Positions 1 through 10,258 of a stretch of 64,000 nt of DNA are shown piece by piece. Origin of the DNA: [Pantoea] beijingensis. GTDB taxonomy: Bacteria; Pseudomonadota; Gammaproteobacteria; Enterobacterales; Enterobacteriaceae. The notes under the pieces were generated by a model. The model searched no databases and was not told the origin of the DNA. It saw only the letters and a list, made by a program, of their open reading frames with translations. Position 1 is the first letter of the stretch. Each line of letters opens with the position of its first letter. A program made the translations under genes and the position numbers. Location of the stretch: NCBI RefSeq assembly GCF_022647505.1, contig NZ_CP071409.1:3720001-3784000 (forward strand), written 5' to 3'.

Positions 1-2309
1 ATATCCGCGCACGTATTGACGGCGAAGTATGCGACCTGTCCGATCCGCCCAAGCTTGAACTCCAGAAAAAACACACTATTGAAGTGGTCGTCGATCGCTT
101 TAAAGTCCGCGATGATATTGCCCAGCGCCTGGCTGAATCGTTTGAAACCGCGCTGGAGCTCTCCGGCGGTACCGCCATCGTTGCCGATATGGATAATCCC
201 GAGGCCGATGAGTTGCTGTTCTCAGCAAACTTTGCCTGCCCGGTCTGCGGCTACAGCATGAGCGAGCTTGAGCCACGCCTGTTCTCGTTTAACAACCCAG
301 CCGGTGCCTGCCCAACCTGCGACGGTTTAGGGGTTCAGCAATATTTTGATCCGGATCGCGTGGTACAAAACCCTGAATTATCGCTGGCAGGCGGTGCCAT
401 CCGCGGCTGGGATCGTCGTAATTTTTACTATTTTCAGATGCTGAGATCGTTAGCGGAACACCTCAACTTCGACGTTGAAGCACCGTTCAATACCCTCGAT
501 GAACGCGTCAGAAAGGTCATCCTTTACGGTTCAGGTAAAGAGAACATTGAATTTAAATATATTAACGATCGCGGTGATACTTCAGTCCGACGTCATCCTT
601 TTGAAGGGGTGCTGCATAATATGGAGCGTCGCTACAAAGAGACCGAATCAGCGGCAGTACGTGAAGATTTAGCGAAATTTATCAACAATCGCGCGTGTAC
701 CAGCTGTGAAGGCACCCGTCTGCGTCGTGAGGCGCGCCATGTGTTCGTCGAGAACACCACGCTACCGACCATCTCAGATATGAGCATTGGTCATGCCATG
801 GCATTTTTTCAGAACATGAAGCTCAGCGGCCAACGCGCACAAATTGCGGAGAAAGTGCTGAAAGAGATCGGCGATCGCCTGAAGTTTCTGGTCAATGTCG
901 GTCTGAATTATCTTTCGATGTCACGCTCCGCTGAGACACTATCAGGTGGAGAAGCGCAGCGTATTCGTCTGGCCAGCCAGATCGGCGCTGGTCTGGTCGG
1001 CGTAATGTATGTGCTGGATGAACCCTCCATTGGACTGCATCAGCGTGATAACGAACGTTTGCTTGAAACACTGGTTCATCTGCGCGATCTCGGCAATACG
1101 GTCATTGTGGTTGAGCATGATGAAGATGCTATCCGTGCCGCTGATCATGTGATTGATATTGGGCCTGGTGCGGGGGTCCACGGAGGCCAGGTCGTGGCCG
1201 AAGGCACCGTCGACGATATTATGGCAACAGAAGCGTCGCTGACCGGGCAATTCCTCAGTGGTAAACGCGAAATTGCGATTCCCCGGCAGCGCGTTCCCGC
1301 CGATCCGAACAAGGTTCTGAAGCTGGTTGGCGCACGCGGTAATAATCTTAAAGATGTGACCTTAACGCTCCCGGTCGGATTATTCAGCTGCATTACCGGC
1401 GTTTCAGGCTCCGGTAAATCGACGCTGATTAACGATACGCTGTTCCCTATCGCCCAACGCCTGCTCAACGGAGCGACCATTGCGGAACCGGCACCCTATC
1501 GCAGCGTAAGCGGCATGGAAAATTTCGATAAGGTGATCGATATCGATCAGAGCCCAATTGGCCGCACCCCACGCTCAAATCCGGCAACCTACACCGGTAT
1601 TTTCACGCCGGTGCGTGAGCTTTTCGCAGGGGTGCCTGAAGCGCGTGCTCGTGGCTACAATCCGGGCCGTTTTAGCTTTAACGTGCGCGGCGGGCGCTGC
1701 GAAGCCTGCCAGGGTGATGGCGTGATCAAGGTTGAGATGCACTTTTTGCCCGATATTTATGTGCCGTGCGATCAATGTAAAGGCAAGCGCTATAACCGCG
1801 AAACGCTGGAAATTAAATATAAAGGCAAGAGTATCCACGAAGTGCTGGAGATGACCATCGAAGAAGCCCGTGACTTCTTTGATGCCGTTCCGGCGTTGGC
1901 GCGTAAGTTACAAACGCTGATGGATGTCGGCCTGTCCTATATTCGTCTGGGTCAGTCAGCAACCACGTTGTCCGGTGGCGAGGCACAGCGCGTGAAGCTT
2001 GCGCGTGAGTTGTCCAAACGGGGTACGGGCCAAACACTGTATATCCTGGATGAACCCACCACCGGCCTGCACTTCGCGGATATCCAGCAATTGCTGGAAG
2101 TGCTGCACCAGTTGCGCGATCAGGGCAATACCATTGTGGTTATCGAGCACAACCTGGACGTGATTAAAACGGCCGACTGGATTGTCGATCTGGGCCCTGA
2201 AGGCGGTAGCGGCGGCGGCGAAATTCTGGTTTCGGGCACACCAGAAACCGTTGCAGAGTGCGAGCAATCTCACACCGCACGTTTCCTGAAACCACTCCTG
2301 AAAAAATAG
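1..2309 (+). CDS. uvrA: UvrABC excinuclease subunit A (5' end outside window)
   Basis: UvrA is the damage-sensing ATPase of nucleotide excision repair. It dimerises, loads UvrB at lesions and is released. The reading frame is open from base 3, so the gene begins before the window; about 768 residues are visible, matching roughly residues 173-940 of the 940-residue E. coli protein. Visible parts in order are a first zinc module (CPVC near base 238, CPTC near 310), the first ABC signature [12 protein letters not shown] near 940, a second Walker A (GVSGSGKST near 1400), the second zinc module (CEAC near 1700, CDQC near 1770), the second signature [12 protein letters not shown] near 1970 and Walker [13 protein letters not shown] near 2040. 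An ATG at base 84 lies inside the protein and is not the start. The family is SOS-induced, but the promoter is outside the window. Confidence 0.97.
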   Translation, partial: IRARIDGEVCDLSDPPKLELQKKHTIEVVVDRFKVRDDIAQRLAESFETALELSGGTAIVADMDNPEADELLFSANFACPVCGYSMSELEPRLFSFNNPAGACPTCDGLGVQQYFDPDRVVQNPELSLAGGAIRGWDRRNFYYFQMLRSLAEHLNFDVEAPFNTLDERVRKVILYGSGKENIEFKYINDRGDTSVRRHPFEGVLHNMERRYKETESAAVREDLAKFINNRACTSCEGTRLRREARHVFVENTTLPTISDMSIGHAMAFFQNMKLSGQRAQIAEKVLKEIGDRLKFLVNVGLNYLSMSRSAETLSGGEAQRIRLASQIGAGLVGVMYVLDEPSIGLHQRDNERLLETLVHLRDLGNTVIVVEHDEDAIRAADHVIDIGPGAGVHGGQVVAEGTVDDIMATEASLTGQFLSGKREIAIPRQRVPADPNKVLKLVGARGNNLKDVTLTLPVGLFSCITGVSGSGKSTLINDTLFPIAQRLLNGATIAEPAPYRSVSGMENFDKVIDIDQSPIGRTPRSNPATYTGIFTPVRELFAGVPEARARGYNPGRFSFNVRGGRCEACQGDGVIKVEMHFLPDIYVPCDQCKGKRYNRETLEIKYKGKSIHEVLEMTIEEARDFFDAVPALARKLQTLMDVGLSYIRLGQSATTLSGGEAQRVKLARELSKRGTGQTLYILDEPTTGLHFADIQQLLEVLHQLRDQGNTIVVIEHNLDVIKTADWIVDLGPEGGSGGGEILVSGTPETVAECEQSHTARFLKPLLKK

Positions 2310-2315
2310 TCACCT

Positions 2316-2343
2316 GCGGGGCTGAGTTTATCCAGCCCCGCTT
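2316..2343 (+). terminator. Terminator-like hairpin after uvrA
   Basis: A perfect 9-bp G+C-rich stem (GCGGGGCTG at 2316-2324 with CAGCCCCGC at 2333-2341, 8-nt loop) begins 6 nt after the uvrA stop. Only two T residues follow, so intrinsic termination may be weak. Confidence 0.6.
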
Positions 2344-2563
2344 AAGATCCTTGTATCCTGTGATATTCACATTCGCCAGCCCATATTAAAATTGCCGTAA
2401 AACAACGCCCTCTCCTCTTACGACACTTAATCGCCACCTCTTCTCTGTTCTGTCCCACCCTTAACACAGATGCATTACGCCACCCAGTGGCAGCATACAA
2501 AACACGGGGGGCAGGCAACACGTCCACCTGTGTTAACCCAGCAATAGACGTGTACGAATACGA

Positions 2564-2899
2564 CTAAGCACCGCCAGAACGGGTGCTTAACGCCTGTTGG
2601 AAAGAGGCATCTATCAGATAATAGATTTGGGAATCCTTCAGGCTACCGTCAAGGAAAACGGTACTCCAGTGTGACTTGTTCAGATGTTCATCTGGCAATA
2701 TATCTTTATGGGATTCACGCATCAAATCGGCCAACGCGGGTGTTGTTTTTAGCGAAACCGCAGGTCGCCCTTCCATCTCATGCACCATGGCAAAAAGCAC
2801 ATCATCTACCTTGATTTGCGTGGCTTTCCAGTCACTGTGTACGCTCTGTTCTGCACCTGGCTTATTCATACAATAAGATAATAAATCAGAGATATTCAT
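2564..2899 (-). CDS. yjbR: MmcQ/YjbR family protein
   Basis: This 111-residue protein matches E. coli YjbR (118 aa) along its length, with the family segments SDWKATQIKV and NKSHWSTVFLDG. The fold resembles a DNA-binding domain, but the cellular role is not established. The frame stays open far upstream. I place the start at 2899 because the homology begins there (MNISDLL) and an AGGGGA ribosome-binding site sits just before it, inside the last codons of yjbQ. The yjbQ stop ends two bases before this ATG, so the genes are almost certainly co-translated. The C-terminus is a few residues shorter than in E. coli. Confidence 0.9.
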   Translation of the reverse strand: MNISDLLSYCMNKPGAEQSVHSDWKATQIKVDDVLFAMVHEMEGRPAVSLKTTPALADLMRESHKDILPDEHLNKSHWSTVFLDGSLKDSQIYYLIDASFQQALSTRSGGA

Positions 2900-2900
2900 G

Positions 2901-3317
2901 CTATTCCCCTTGTATCGTGGCGACAATCCGCCTCGGCCCGCCGTCATTGCGATGCTCGCCAAGCCAGATACCTTGCCACCTGCCCAGTAACAAACGTCCA
3001 CGGCTAATCGGCAATACCAGTGAAGCCCCCAGCAATGACGACTTGATATGGGCAGGCATATCATCGGCACCTTCGTCATCATGTTGATAAGGCGCATTTT
3101 CTGGAACATGCCGCAAAAAATACTGTTCCATGTCGCTACGAACGCTGGGATCGCAATTCTCATTCAGTGTGAGTGACGCCGAGGTGTGCTGCAGCAGTAA
3201 ATGCAGCTGACCTATCTGAACATCACCAAGCCGCCGCAAGTGTCCGATGATTTCATCGGTAATCAGATGAAAACCGCGCGGCTTTCCGGCTAACGTGATG
3301 GTCTGCTGATACCACAT
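2901..3317 (-). CDS. yjbQ: UPF0047 family protein YjbQ
   Basis: The 138 residues equal the length of E. coli YjbQ and match throughout. Conserved blocks include [17 protein letters not shown] (about residues 41-57), [15 protein letters not shown] (about 83-97) and [10 protein letters not shown] near the end. The histidines in these blocks form the metal/phosphate pocket of the family. E. coli YjbQ can show thiamine-phosphate synthase activity when overproduced, but its normal role is not settled. It is the first gene of a two-gene unit with yjbR. The ~150 bases upstream contain nothing I recognise. Confidence 0.92.
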   Translation of the reverse strand: MWYQQTITLAGKPRGFHLITDEIIGHLRRLGDVQIGQLHLLLQHTSASLTLNENCDPSVRSDMEQYFLRHVPENAPYQHDDEGADDMPAHIKSSLLGASLVLPISRGRLLLGRWQGIWLGEHRNDGGPRRIVATIQGE

Positions 3318-3470
3318 CTGTATGCCCCTTTTGCCAGATGGTCTGTAGAGTTAATGATTCGAGTTGCTGGAGGCACCGACCGACAATACCGCGTAGTGGC
3401 GGCAATTTACCTGCCCCCAAGAGCATTGCAATGATGTGCCCGAAGTGCATAGATGCGGTTTAAGTATAGA

Positions 3471-3505
3471 TAAAAAAACAGCAGGCCACGCCTGCTGTTT
3501 TCAGT
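3471..3505 (-). terminator. Intrinsic terminator of tyrB
   Basis: The stem ACAGCAGG (3478-3485) pairs with CCTGCTGT (3491-3498) around a 5-nt loop and extends into A/T pairs on both sides. Read on the minus strand it is followed by a run of seven T residues. It lies just beyond the tyrB stop at 3522, and its A/T flanks could let it work in both directions. Confidence 0.85.
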
Positions 3506-3521
3506 CAAAATCGCGACATAA

Positions 3522-4715
3522 TCACATCACCGCAGCAAAGGCTTCCGCTACCTGATGAACATTTTTAGCATTCAGACCTGCCACACACATGCGTCCAGTA
3601 CCGAGCAAATAGACACCAAACTCTTCGCGCAGACGATTAACCTGCTGAACGCTCAAACCGGTGTAACTAAACATGCCGCGCTGCTTCAGTAGATAATCGA
3701 AGTTTTTGCCAGGGATAGCAGAAGACAACACGTCCACAAAGACCTGACGCATTTCAAGAATACGCAAACGCATGGTTTCCACTTCGGCCAGCCAGCTCTC
3801 TTTGAGCTTTTCGTCGTTTAATACACAGGAAACAACCTGAGCACCAAACGTTGGAGGGCTGGAGTAGATTGGGCGAACGGTGGCTTTCAACTGTCCCAGA
3901 ACCCGTTCTGCTTCTTCAGGGTTAACACACACGACGGAGAGACCACCAATACGTTCACCGTAAAGCGAGAAGATCTTAGAAAAAGAGTTACTCACCAGCG
4001 CAGGCAAGCCTGCTGCTGCAATTGCACGAATGGCATAGGCGTCTTCTTCCATACCTGCCCCAAAACCTTGATAGGCGATATCAAGGAACGGCAGCAGTTC
4101 CTGAGCCTTTAACACCTCGATGGCTTCATCCCACTGTGCATCGGTCAGATCGGCACCGGTTGGGTTATGGCAACATGGGTGCAGCAATACGATAGCGTGC
4201 TTAGGCAAGGTTTTCAGGTGAGCAATAAAGGCATCATATTTCACACCATTGGTTTCAGTATCGTACCACGGATAGGTATGCACCTTGATGCCGGCACCCG
4301 AGAAGACTGCAACATGATTTTCCCATGTTGGATCGCTGACCCACACATCAGAATCCGGAAAATAGCGCTTGAGGAAATCAGCGCCAACTTTCAGCGCCCC
4401 GGACCCACCCAGTGTCTGAACCGCGGCAATACGCCCGGCTTTAAGTACTGGATGATCGGCACCAAACAGTAAGGGCGCGATCGCATTACGATAAGAGAGC
4501 AATCCTTCCATCGGCAAATAGAGTGAAGCACTTTTCGGCTGTGCATTCAGACGCTCTTCTGCCGCCGCGACAGCCTGCAATTGCGGTATTATGCCCTGTG
4601 CGTCGTAATATAATCCGATGCTCAAATTCACCTTATGCGGTCGCGTATCCTGCTTGAATGTCTCCATCAAAGAGAGGATGGGATCGCCGGCGTAGGCATC
4701 AACATTTTGAAACAC
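3522..4715 (-). CDS. tyrB: Aromatic-amino-acid aminotransferase
   Basis: TyrB is a PLP-dependent class I aminotransferase that makes tyrosine, phenylalanine and (in part) leucine and aspartate from their keto acids, using glutamate. The 397 residues equal the E. coli length and align end to end. The PLP-binding lysine is in the motif [17 protein letters not shown], near residue 247. The start is GTG at 4715, as in E. coli, behind a clear AGGAG site. A local difference is [11 protein letters not shown] where E. coli has ATVRRNYSSPP. In E. coli alr-type genes and aphA flank tyrB; neither is here. I found no convincing TyrR box upstream. Confidence 0.96.
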   Translation of the reverse strand: MFQNVDAYAGDPILSLMETFKQDTRPHKVNLSIGLYYDAQGIIPQLQAVAAAEERLNAQPKSASLYLPMEGLLSYRNAIAPLLFGADHPVLKAGRIAAVQTLGGSGALKVGADFLKRYFPDSDVWVSDPTWENHVAVFSGAGIKVHTYPWYDTETNGVKYDAFIAHLKTLPKHAIVLLHPCCHNPTGADLTDAQWDEAIEVLKAQELLPFLDIAYQGFGAGMEEDAYAIRAIAAAGLPALVSNSFSKIFSLYGERIGGLSVVCVNPEEAERVLGQLKATVRPIYSSPPTFGAQVVSCVLNDEKLKESWLAEVETMRLRILEMRQVFVDVLSSAIPGKNFDYLLKQRGMFSYTGLSVQQVNRLREEFGVYLLGTGRMCVAGLNAKNVHQVAEAFAAVM

Positions 4716-5206
4716 GGTGTAGATCTCCTAAATTAGTTTTAATCTCGCTTTGCGCAGTATGATTCTTTGTTACACCGTGCACGCTACCGTCGCTATCGGT
4801 GCTGGATACCCGGATTGCTTACCCCATTTCAGATTGCAGGAAAGCAGATGCCCCCGCAACCAAAAACATTACGGCTATCTCGTTTCTATGCCCACAGTAG
4901 CATCGTTGGGCTCTGATTTATCAGATAGTTTGTTATTTGAGATGGAGAAAAAACAGGTGAGGCGGGTTAGCATTGGGTCACATGCGGCAATCGCAGTTTT
5001 AACACATTAAAAAATCGCACCATCCGGGGCGCAAATTACAACCGGATGGTGCCAATGAATTAACCCATTGATAACGAAGATTTCTGATTGTCCAATTTTA
5101 GGCAAAACCGGACTGATGTACCGCTAAGTTGCACATAGATGTCTAAAAATAATGACTTTCCTGTTCCTTAATATGCCGACAGATTTTGTTAACGGCAGCG
5201 CGACAA
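4716..5206. other. Intergenic region tyrB to Lrp-type regulator
   Basis: This 491-base gap holds the tyrB promoter region and the terminator hairpin at 5009-5052. An 86-codon frame on the plus strand has no recognisable protein and is not called. I see no remnant of alr, the gene expected here from E. coli. Confidence 0.5.
5009..5052 (-). terminator. Terminator hairpin downstream of Lrp-type regulator
   Basis: A perfect 11-bp stem (GCACCATCCGG at 5017-5027 with CCGGATGGTGC at 5042-5052) has a 14-nt loop. On the minus strand it is followed by a run of six T residues. It lies about 155 bases past the regulator stop, and the plausible reader is that minus-strand transcript. Confidence 0.65.
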
Positions 5207-5677
5207 TTAAGGACGGGAGCTCATCATCAAACCATTTTCCTTCAGCCTGTTCAGTACTACAGAGGTTTTAACGTGAGCCACACTCTGATGGCCAGCCACC
5301 AGTTGGCTAATGAGCGCACTTAATCCCGCTAAATCAGCAACGGCAACCTTTAATAGATAATCCGCATCCCCGGTGGTTTTCCAGGCATCGACGATCGCCG
5401 ATTCCCCGGCAACCATCCGATGGAAACTTTCAACATATTCCGACGTGTGATTGATCAGGCGTACTTCTATTAGCCCAATCATTCCCAACCCAACGGCATC
5501 TGGTGAAAGACGCGCATGATAGCCAAGAATCAAATTAGCCTGCTCCAGGCTAATACGGCGTCGCGAGCATTGCGATGCTGATAGCCCGACTAAATCACTT
5601 AATTCCTGATTGGTAAGTCGACCGTTAGTTTGTAAGAAAGTCAGTATCTTAAGATCGAAGTCATCAATATTGGTCAT
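5207..5677 (-). CDS. Lrp/AsnC family transcriptional regulator
   Basis: The ~156-residue protein has the two-part layout of the family. An N-terminal winged helix-turn-helix (NIDDFDLKILTFLQTNGR, then NQELSDLVGLSASQCSRR) is followed by an alpha-beta RAM domain with the typical GDADYLLKV segment near residue 104. Such proteins are dimeric or octameric DNA-binding regulators that often sense amino acids. An upstream TTG is open, but ATG at 5677 gives the normal N-terminus. The gene occupies the place where E. coli has alr, between dnaB and tyrB. It may act on tyrB or on an unlinked target; the ligand is unknown. The residues do not match Lrp, AsnC or DecR closely enough to name it. Confidence 0.85.
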   Translation of the reverse strand: MTNIDDFDLKILTFLQTNGRLTNQELSDLVGLSASQCSRRRISLEQANLILGYHARLSPDAVGLGMIGLIEVRLINHTSEYVESFHRMVAGESAIVDAWKTTGDADYLLKVAVADLAGLSALISQLVAGHQSVAHVKTSVVLNRLKENGLMMSSRP

Positions 5678-5886
5678 GACCAATCCACGAATAAATAAAG
5701 GCCCAAAGCCACTACAGATAAGCGCATTTTTTCAGGTAATGTCCAACACTATTTTCTAATAGCCAGAAGAAGTCGCGTCATGCTTGCCTGCTGCATAACG
5801 CCACCAACGTGCGAAAAGGTACGGACGTCTCTGAAAGAAGGGACCAATGAGACAGCAGCGTTTCTGTCCCTTAGGTTTTATTTTAC

Positions 5887-7293
5887 TTATTCGTCGTCGT
5901 ATTGCGGTCCGGCGTAGTTATCAAAGCGGGACCATTGGCCATTAAACGTCAGACGTACGGTACCGATGGGACCATTACGCTGCTTACCCAGGATAATTTC
6001 AGCGATACCTTTCATATCGCTGTTTTCGTGATATACCTCATCACGATAAATAAACATGATCAGATCGGCATCCTGCTCAATGGAGCCGGACTCACGCAGA
6101 TCCGAGTTAACTGGACGTTTATCTGCACGTTGCTCCAACGAGCGGTTAAGCTGCGATAATGCCACCACCGGTACCTGTAGCTCTTTTGCTAATGCTTTCA
6201 GCGAGCGGGAGATTTCGGCAATTTCCAGCGTACGATTATCTGAAAGTGAAGGAACACGCATTAGCTGGAGGTAGTCGATCATAATCAGGCTCAGCCCATC
6301 GTTTTCACGGAAGACACGACGCGCACGGGAACGGACCTCAGTTGGTGTCAGGCCTGAAGAATCATCGATATACATGTTCTTCTTCTCAAGCAGAATGCCC
6401 ATCGTAGCCGAGATACGCGCCCAGTCTTCATCGTCCAACTGACCGGTTCGAATACGCGTCTGATCCACACGCGATAAGGATGCCAGCATACGCATCATGA
6501 TCTGCTCGCCGGGCATCTCAAGACTGAAGATTAAGACGGGTTTATCCTGCAACATCGCCGCGTTTTCACACAGGTTCATGGCGAAGGTCGTTTTCCCCAT
6601 TGACGGACGCGCGGCAACGATAATCAAATCCGATCGCTGCAGGCCTGCAGTTTTCTTGTTCAGATCCTGATAGCCGGTATCCACACCCGTGACGCCATCA
6701 TGTGGCGTTTGATACAGGGATTCAATGCGGGACACCGTAGCCTCAAGTATCTGATCGATGCTTTTAGGGCCTTCATCTTTATTGGCACGGCTTTCCGCAA
6801 TCTGGAAAACGCGAGATTCAGCAAGATCCAGCAGATCCTCACTGCTACGTCCCTGCGGATCAAAACCGGCATCGGCGATCTCGTTGGCAACAGAAATCAT
6901 TTCACGTACAACCGCACGTTCACGAACAATATCGGCATAAGCGCCAATGTTTGCCGCACTTGGCGTATTTTTTGATAACTCGGCCAGATAGGCAAAACCG
7001 CCAACCATGTCCAGTTCGCCCTTCTGCTCAAGTGATTCAGAAAGAGTGATAAGGTCAATCGGTTTGCTCATCTCAAGCAGACGTTGCATTTCGCCAAAGA
7101 TCAGCCGATGTGGACGACTAAAGAAATCCTCCGCAACCACGCGCTCTGCAACGTTATCCCAACGTTCATTATCCAGCATCAAACCACCCAACACCGACTG
7201 CTCCGCTTCCAATGAATGAGGCGGTAGTTTTAGCCCTTCCATCTGGCGGTCACGCGTTTCGTTCGATTTGTTGGTGGGTTTATTTCCTGCCAT
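5887..7293 (-). CDS. dnaB: Replicative DNA helicase DnaB
   Basis: DnaB is the hexameric 5'-3' helicase of the replication fork, loaded by DnaC or equivalent and bound by primase and the tau subunit. The 468 residues compare with 471 in E. coli. The N-terminal domain (HSLEAEQSVLGGLMLDNERWD) is followed by the RecA-like motor with Walker A ARPSMGKTTFAMN, DYLQLM Walker B, and the DLRESGSIEQDADLIMFIYR segment. The frame is open upstream to 7347, but the start at 7293 (MAGNKP) matches the family. It is divergent from qorA, with about 100 bases between the two starts. Confidence 0.97.
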   Translation of the reverse strand: MAGNKPTNKSNETRDRQMEGLKLPPHSLEAEQSVLGGLMLDNERWDNVAERVVAEDFFSRPHRLIFGEMQRLLEMSKPIDLITLSESLEQKGELDMVGGFAYLAELSKNTPSAANIGAYADIVRERAVVREMISVANEIADAGFDPQGRSSEDLLDLAESRVFQIAESRANKDEGPKSIDQILEATVSRIESLYQTPHDGVTGVDTGYQDLNKKTAGLQRSDLIIVAARPSMGKTTFAMNLCENAAMLQDKPVLIFSLEMPGEQIMMRMLASLSRVDQTRIRTGQLDDEDWARISATMGILLEKKNMYIDDSSGLTPTEVRSRARRVFRENDGLSLIMIDYLQLMRVPSLSDNRTLEIAEISRSLKALAKELQVPVVALSQLNRSLEQRADKRPVNSDLRESGSIEQDADLIMFIYRDEVYHENSDMKGIAEIILGKQRNGPIGTVRLTFNGQWSRFDNYAGPQYDDE

Positions 7294-7394
7294 AGTGAAT
7301 GCAATACCGAAAATCAGTTGAGGAGACGCGCAAGTATACTCGTTCATGTGCTTTACGTCCTCTCATCAATCACGCGGAGTTAACAGGAGTCATC

Positions 7395-8378
7395 ATGACG
7401 AAACGTATACAGTTCTCTCAGCACGGCGGTCCGGAGGTATTGCAATGGGTGGATATCGACCTTGACGATCCTGCCGCTCAGGAAGTACAGGTTGAAAATA
7501 AGGCAATCGGTATCAACTACATTGATACTTACATCCGCAGCGGGCTTTACTCACCGCCCGGAATGCCTTCAGGACTAGGTACCGAGGCGGCCGGAGTCGT
7601 TAAAAAAGTGGGTTCGGCAGTCACCACCGTGAAACCGGGCGATCGCGTTGTTTATGCTCAATCTCCACTTGGTGCCTACAGTGAATTACACAACCTTCAC
7701 GTTGATAAAGTCGCTTTACTCCCGGATGCCATTTCATTTGAACAAGCTGCTGCCTGCTTTTTAAAGGGGTTGACGGTACATTATCTGCTGCGCCAAACCT
7801 ATGAAGTTCAACCCAATGAAGTGTTCCTGTTCCATGCGGCGGCGGGTGGTGTGGGATTGATTGCCTGTCAGTGGGCAAAAGCGCTAGGCGCACATTTGAT
7901 TGGTACTGTCGGATCCGAGGAGAAAGCCACACTAGCAAAAAATGCCGGGGCATGGGCGACGATCAATTATCGGGAAGAAGATATAGTCACCCGAGTCAAT
8001 GAGCTGACCGGTGGGGAAAAAGTGCGCGTCGTTTACGATTCGGTAGGTAAAGATACCTGGGAAGCCTCGCTGGACAGTCTACAACCGCGTGGGCTGCTGG
8101 TAAGTTTTGGCAACGCTTCCGGCCCGGTAACCGGCGTTAACCTGGGCATTCTTAGTCAGAAAGGCTCACTGTACGTTACGCGCCCAACGCTGCATAGTTA
8201 TGTCACCACGCGTCAGGAACTGGCATTAGCCAGTAGTGAACTGTTTTCACTCATTGCCAGCGGGGTTATCAAAGTCGATGTGCCCGACAATCAAAAGTTC
8301 GCGCTCCGCGATGCACAACACGCCCATAAAATGCTGGAGAGTCGTACGACGCAAGGATCAAGCCTGCTGATACCTTAG
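7395..8378 (+). CDS. qorA: NADPH quinone oxidoreductase 1
   Basis: This zinc-free member of the medium-chain dehydrogenase family reduces quinones with NADPH. The 327 residues equal E. coli QorA. The NADPH-binding loop is AAAGGVGLIACQWAKALGA (about residues 149-167), and the N-terminal catalytic-domain segment GINYIDTYIRSGLY is intact. The frame continues upstream to 7299, but ATG at 7395 is preceded by an ideal AGGAG (7385-7389) and matches the homologue. It is divergent from dnaB and followed at once by a strong terminator. Confidence 0.95.
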   Translation: MTKRIQFSQHGGPEVLQWVDIDLDDPAAQEVQVENKAIGINYIDTYIRSGLYSPPGMPSGLGTEAAGVVKKVGSAVTTVKPGDRVVYAQSPLGAYSELHNLHVDKVALLPDAISFEQAAACFLKGLTVHYLLRQTYEVQPNEVFLFHAAAGGVGLIACQWAKALGAHLIGTVGSEEKATLAKNAGAWATINYREEDIVTRVNELTGGEKVRVVYDSVGKDTWEASLDSLQPRGLLVSFGNASGPVTGVNLGILSQKGSLYVTRPTLHSYVTTRQELALASSELFSLIASGVIKVDVPDNQKFALRDAQHAHKMLESRTTQGSSLLIP

Positions 8379-8390
8379 CGGCTTCATGTA

Positions 8391-8421
8391 AAAAGGGCTC
8401 CCGTGGGAAGCCCTTTTTTTA
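8391..8421 (+). terminator. Intrinsic terminator of qorA
   Basis: AAAGGGCTCCC pairs with GGGAAGCCCTTT (one bulged A) and is followed by seven T residues. It begins 13 bases after the qorA stop. Confidence 0.85.
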
Positions 8422-8606
8422 TTATTTTATTGTTCACGCTGGTTGTAGGGTCAGCGGCGATGAATACGTTTGACTCAACTGCATTTATCCTGACATAAAA
8501 TATAAGTAAAAAGTATGTTTAAATGCGGTAAAGAGCTGAGCAAACAGCCATGCTGTGATCCAGCGCGCATTCCATTTTCACTGCATATCCATAACGCATT
8601 GATTTA

Positions 8607-8837
8607 TTAAAACGAAGTCCAGCGTCGATCGCGCGGTTTTGGATTTTTCCATCCGCGGTAAATCCATACCGCTACGATCGCCATAATCAGCCACGGCAAC
8701 ATTTTTACAACAACAGCTAACAGCCCACCGACAATCATAAAGAGGGTGGCAACCATCAGCGCGGCCAGTATGCCAGGCAGGGAAACACCGGTCAGCAGCA
8801 ACATCAAAAAAAAACCAATCACAAACAGGATGTCCAT
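8607..8837 (-). CDS. pspG: Envelope stress protein PspG
   Basis: The 76-residue inner-membrane protein has three hydrophobic stretches (about residues 3-23, 25-44 and 47-60) and a basic C-terminal tail. It matches E. coli PspG, including the opening LFVIGFFLMLLLTGVSLPGI. PspG is part of the phage-shock response, which is induced when the inner membrane loses integrity. GGAG lies 9 bases before the ATG. It is a single-gene unit with its own sigma-54-type promoter, as known for pspG in other Enterobacterales. Confidence 0.88.
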   Translation of the reverse strand: MDILFVIGFFLMLLLTGVSLPGILAALMVATLFMIVGGLLAVVVKMLPWLIMAIVAVWIYRGWKNPKPRDRRWTSF

Positions 8838-8874
8838 TTGGCAAGCTCCAGATAACAGAATATGGGATCGCTAT

Positions 8875-8890
8875 TACAAGAAGCATGCCA
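8875..8890 (-). promoter_or_regulatory. Sigma-54 promoter of pspG
   Basis: On the minus strand the sequence reads TGGCAT-GCTTC-TTGTA, close to the -24/-12 consensus TGGCAC-N5-TTGCA. It ends 38 bases upstream of the pspG start. The A/T-rich stretch at about 8918-8940 is a candidate IHF site between this promoter and an upstream PspF site; that part is inference. Confidence 0.7.
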
Positions 8891-9005
8891 GCTCACAGTG
8901 TGCCTTAATGCATTGGAAAATATATCTTTTTATAAAAGCCGAGAACTCCTGCATGGTGAAACTGACTAAAAAATGGTTAAATATTAACGGCGCCCAGCAG
9001 CAACA

Positions 9006-10001
9006 TCAGGCTGTCATCGGGATCTTATCAGCAACCAATGAAAGGGCCTGCTCCACTACGTCAATCCCTGCACCTGGCTTATGGGCGTTTTCACTCAAAT
9101 GACGTCGCCACTGACGTGCTCCCGGGATCCCCTGGAACAGACCCAGCATATGCCGTGTCACGTGTCCAAGATACGTCCCCTGGGATAGCTCGCGCTCAAT
9201 ATAGGGGTACATCGCTCTGACAACCGCAACGGGATCAATTTCCGGGCGATCGCTCCCAAATAGCTCACGATCAACCTGCATCAAAATAGCGGGATTCTGA
9301 TAGGCTTCACGCCCCATCATTACGCCATCAAGATACTGCAGGTGGTTTCGTGCTTCACTCAGGGTTTTCACGCCGCCATTAATAGCCAGGGTTAATTGTG
9401 GGAAATCACGCTTTAACTGATAGACACGTGGGTAGTCAAGTGGGGGAACCTCGCGGTTCTCCTTCGGGCTTAGACCAGAAAGCCAGGCTTTACGTGCATG
9501 AATAATAAAGGTATCGCAGCCCCCTTGATGCGCCACCGTACTAATAAAATCGCATAAAAACGCATAACTATCCTGCTCATCAATACCGATGCGGGTTTTG
9601 ACCGTAACCGGGATCGCGACTACATCACGCATCGCTTTAATACAATCCGCTACCAGCGCAGCTTCACCCATCAGGCAGGCACCAAACCGGCCATTTTGTA
9701 CGCGATCTGAAGGGCAACCCACGTTAAGGTTAATTTCGCTGTAACCACGCGCTTCTGCCAGCTTCGCACACTGGGCTAACGCGGCAGGGTCGCTACCACC
9801 AAGCTGTAGCGCCACCGGCTGCTCCTCTTCATTCCAGGCAAGATAGTCGCCCTTGCCATGGATGATCGCGCCGGTTGTCACCATTTCGGTATAAAGCAAC
9901 GCCTGTTGTGTCAGCTGACGATGAAAATAACGGCAGTGGCGATCTGTCCAGTCAAGCATGGGAGCGATGGAAAAGCGGTTTGCAGGGGGATTATGGGTCA
10001 T
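9006..10001 (-). CDS. dusA: tRNA-dihydrouridine(20/20a) synthase DusA
   Basis: DusA is an FMN enzyme that reduces uridines 20 and 20a in the tRNA D-loop with NADPH. The 331 residues form a TIM barrel opening with the Dus signature [16 protein letters not shown]. The catalytic cysteine is in [15 protein letters not shown] (about residues 90-104), and the phosphate-binding residues lie in INGGVKT and [12 protein letters not shown]. No strong ribosome-binding site precedes the ATG at 10001, but homology begins within a few residues, so the start is near. It is divergent from zur across 257 bases. Confidence 0.95.
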   Translation of the reverse strand: MTHNPPANRFSIAPMLDWTDRHCRYFHRQLTQQALLYTEMVTTGAIIHGKGDYLAWNEEEQPVALQLGGSDPAALAQCAKLAEARGYSEINLNVGCPSDRVQNGRFGACLMGEAALVADCIKAMRDVVAIPVTVKTRIGIDEQDSYAFLCDFISTVAHQGGCDTFIIHARKAWLSGLSPKENREVPPLDYPRVYQLKRDFPQLTLAINGGVKTLSEARNHLQYLDGVMMGREAYQNPAILMQVDRELFGSDRPEIDPVAVVRAMYPYIERELSQGTYLGHVTRHMLGLFQGIPGARQWRRHLSENAHKPGAGIDVVEQALSLVADKIPMTA

Positions 10002-10258
10002 GAAGAAAGATAACTCTGTGGAGGTTAATAAATGACGATTATGTGTGCAAGGATATCACAGAATTAGCCAAGGTGCGGATCGCACGCCTCAGTACCCTGC
10101 AGAAATTAAGTCGCATCTGAGTGATTGGGCCGATGTAGGGTATTACCAACGAGCGAACAGGATCACGGCGAGTTGACTGTATGAGCGCATCCTGTAGCAT
10201 TCGGTGTTTTTTTGCGTACGTGATAAGATAACATCTCATTTCGGCGCGGAGATCTTTT

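Noticed and set aside
2900..3163. N-terminal extension of the yjbR frame by 88 codons
   Set aside because: It overlaps yjbQ, has no ribosome-binding site, and the family homology starts at 2899.
4750..5010. 86-codon plus-strand frame between tyrB and the Lrp-type gene
   Set aside because: No family resemblance, no ribosome-binding site, and it ends at the terminator hairpin.
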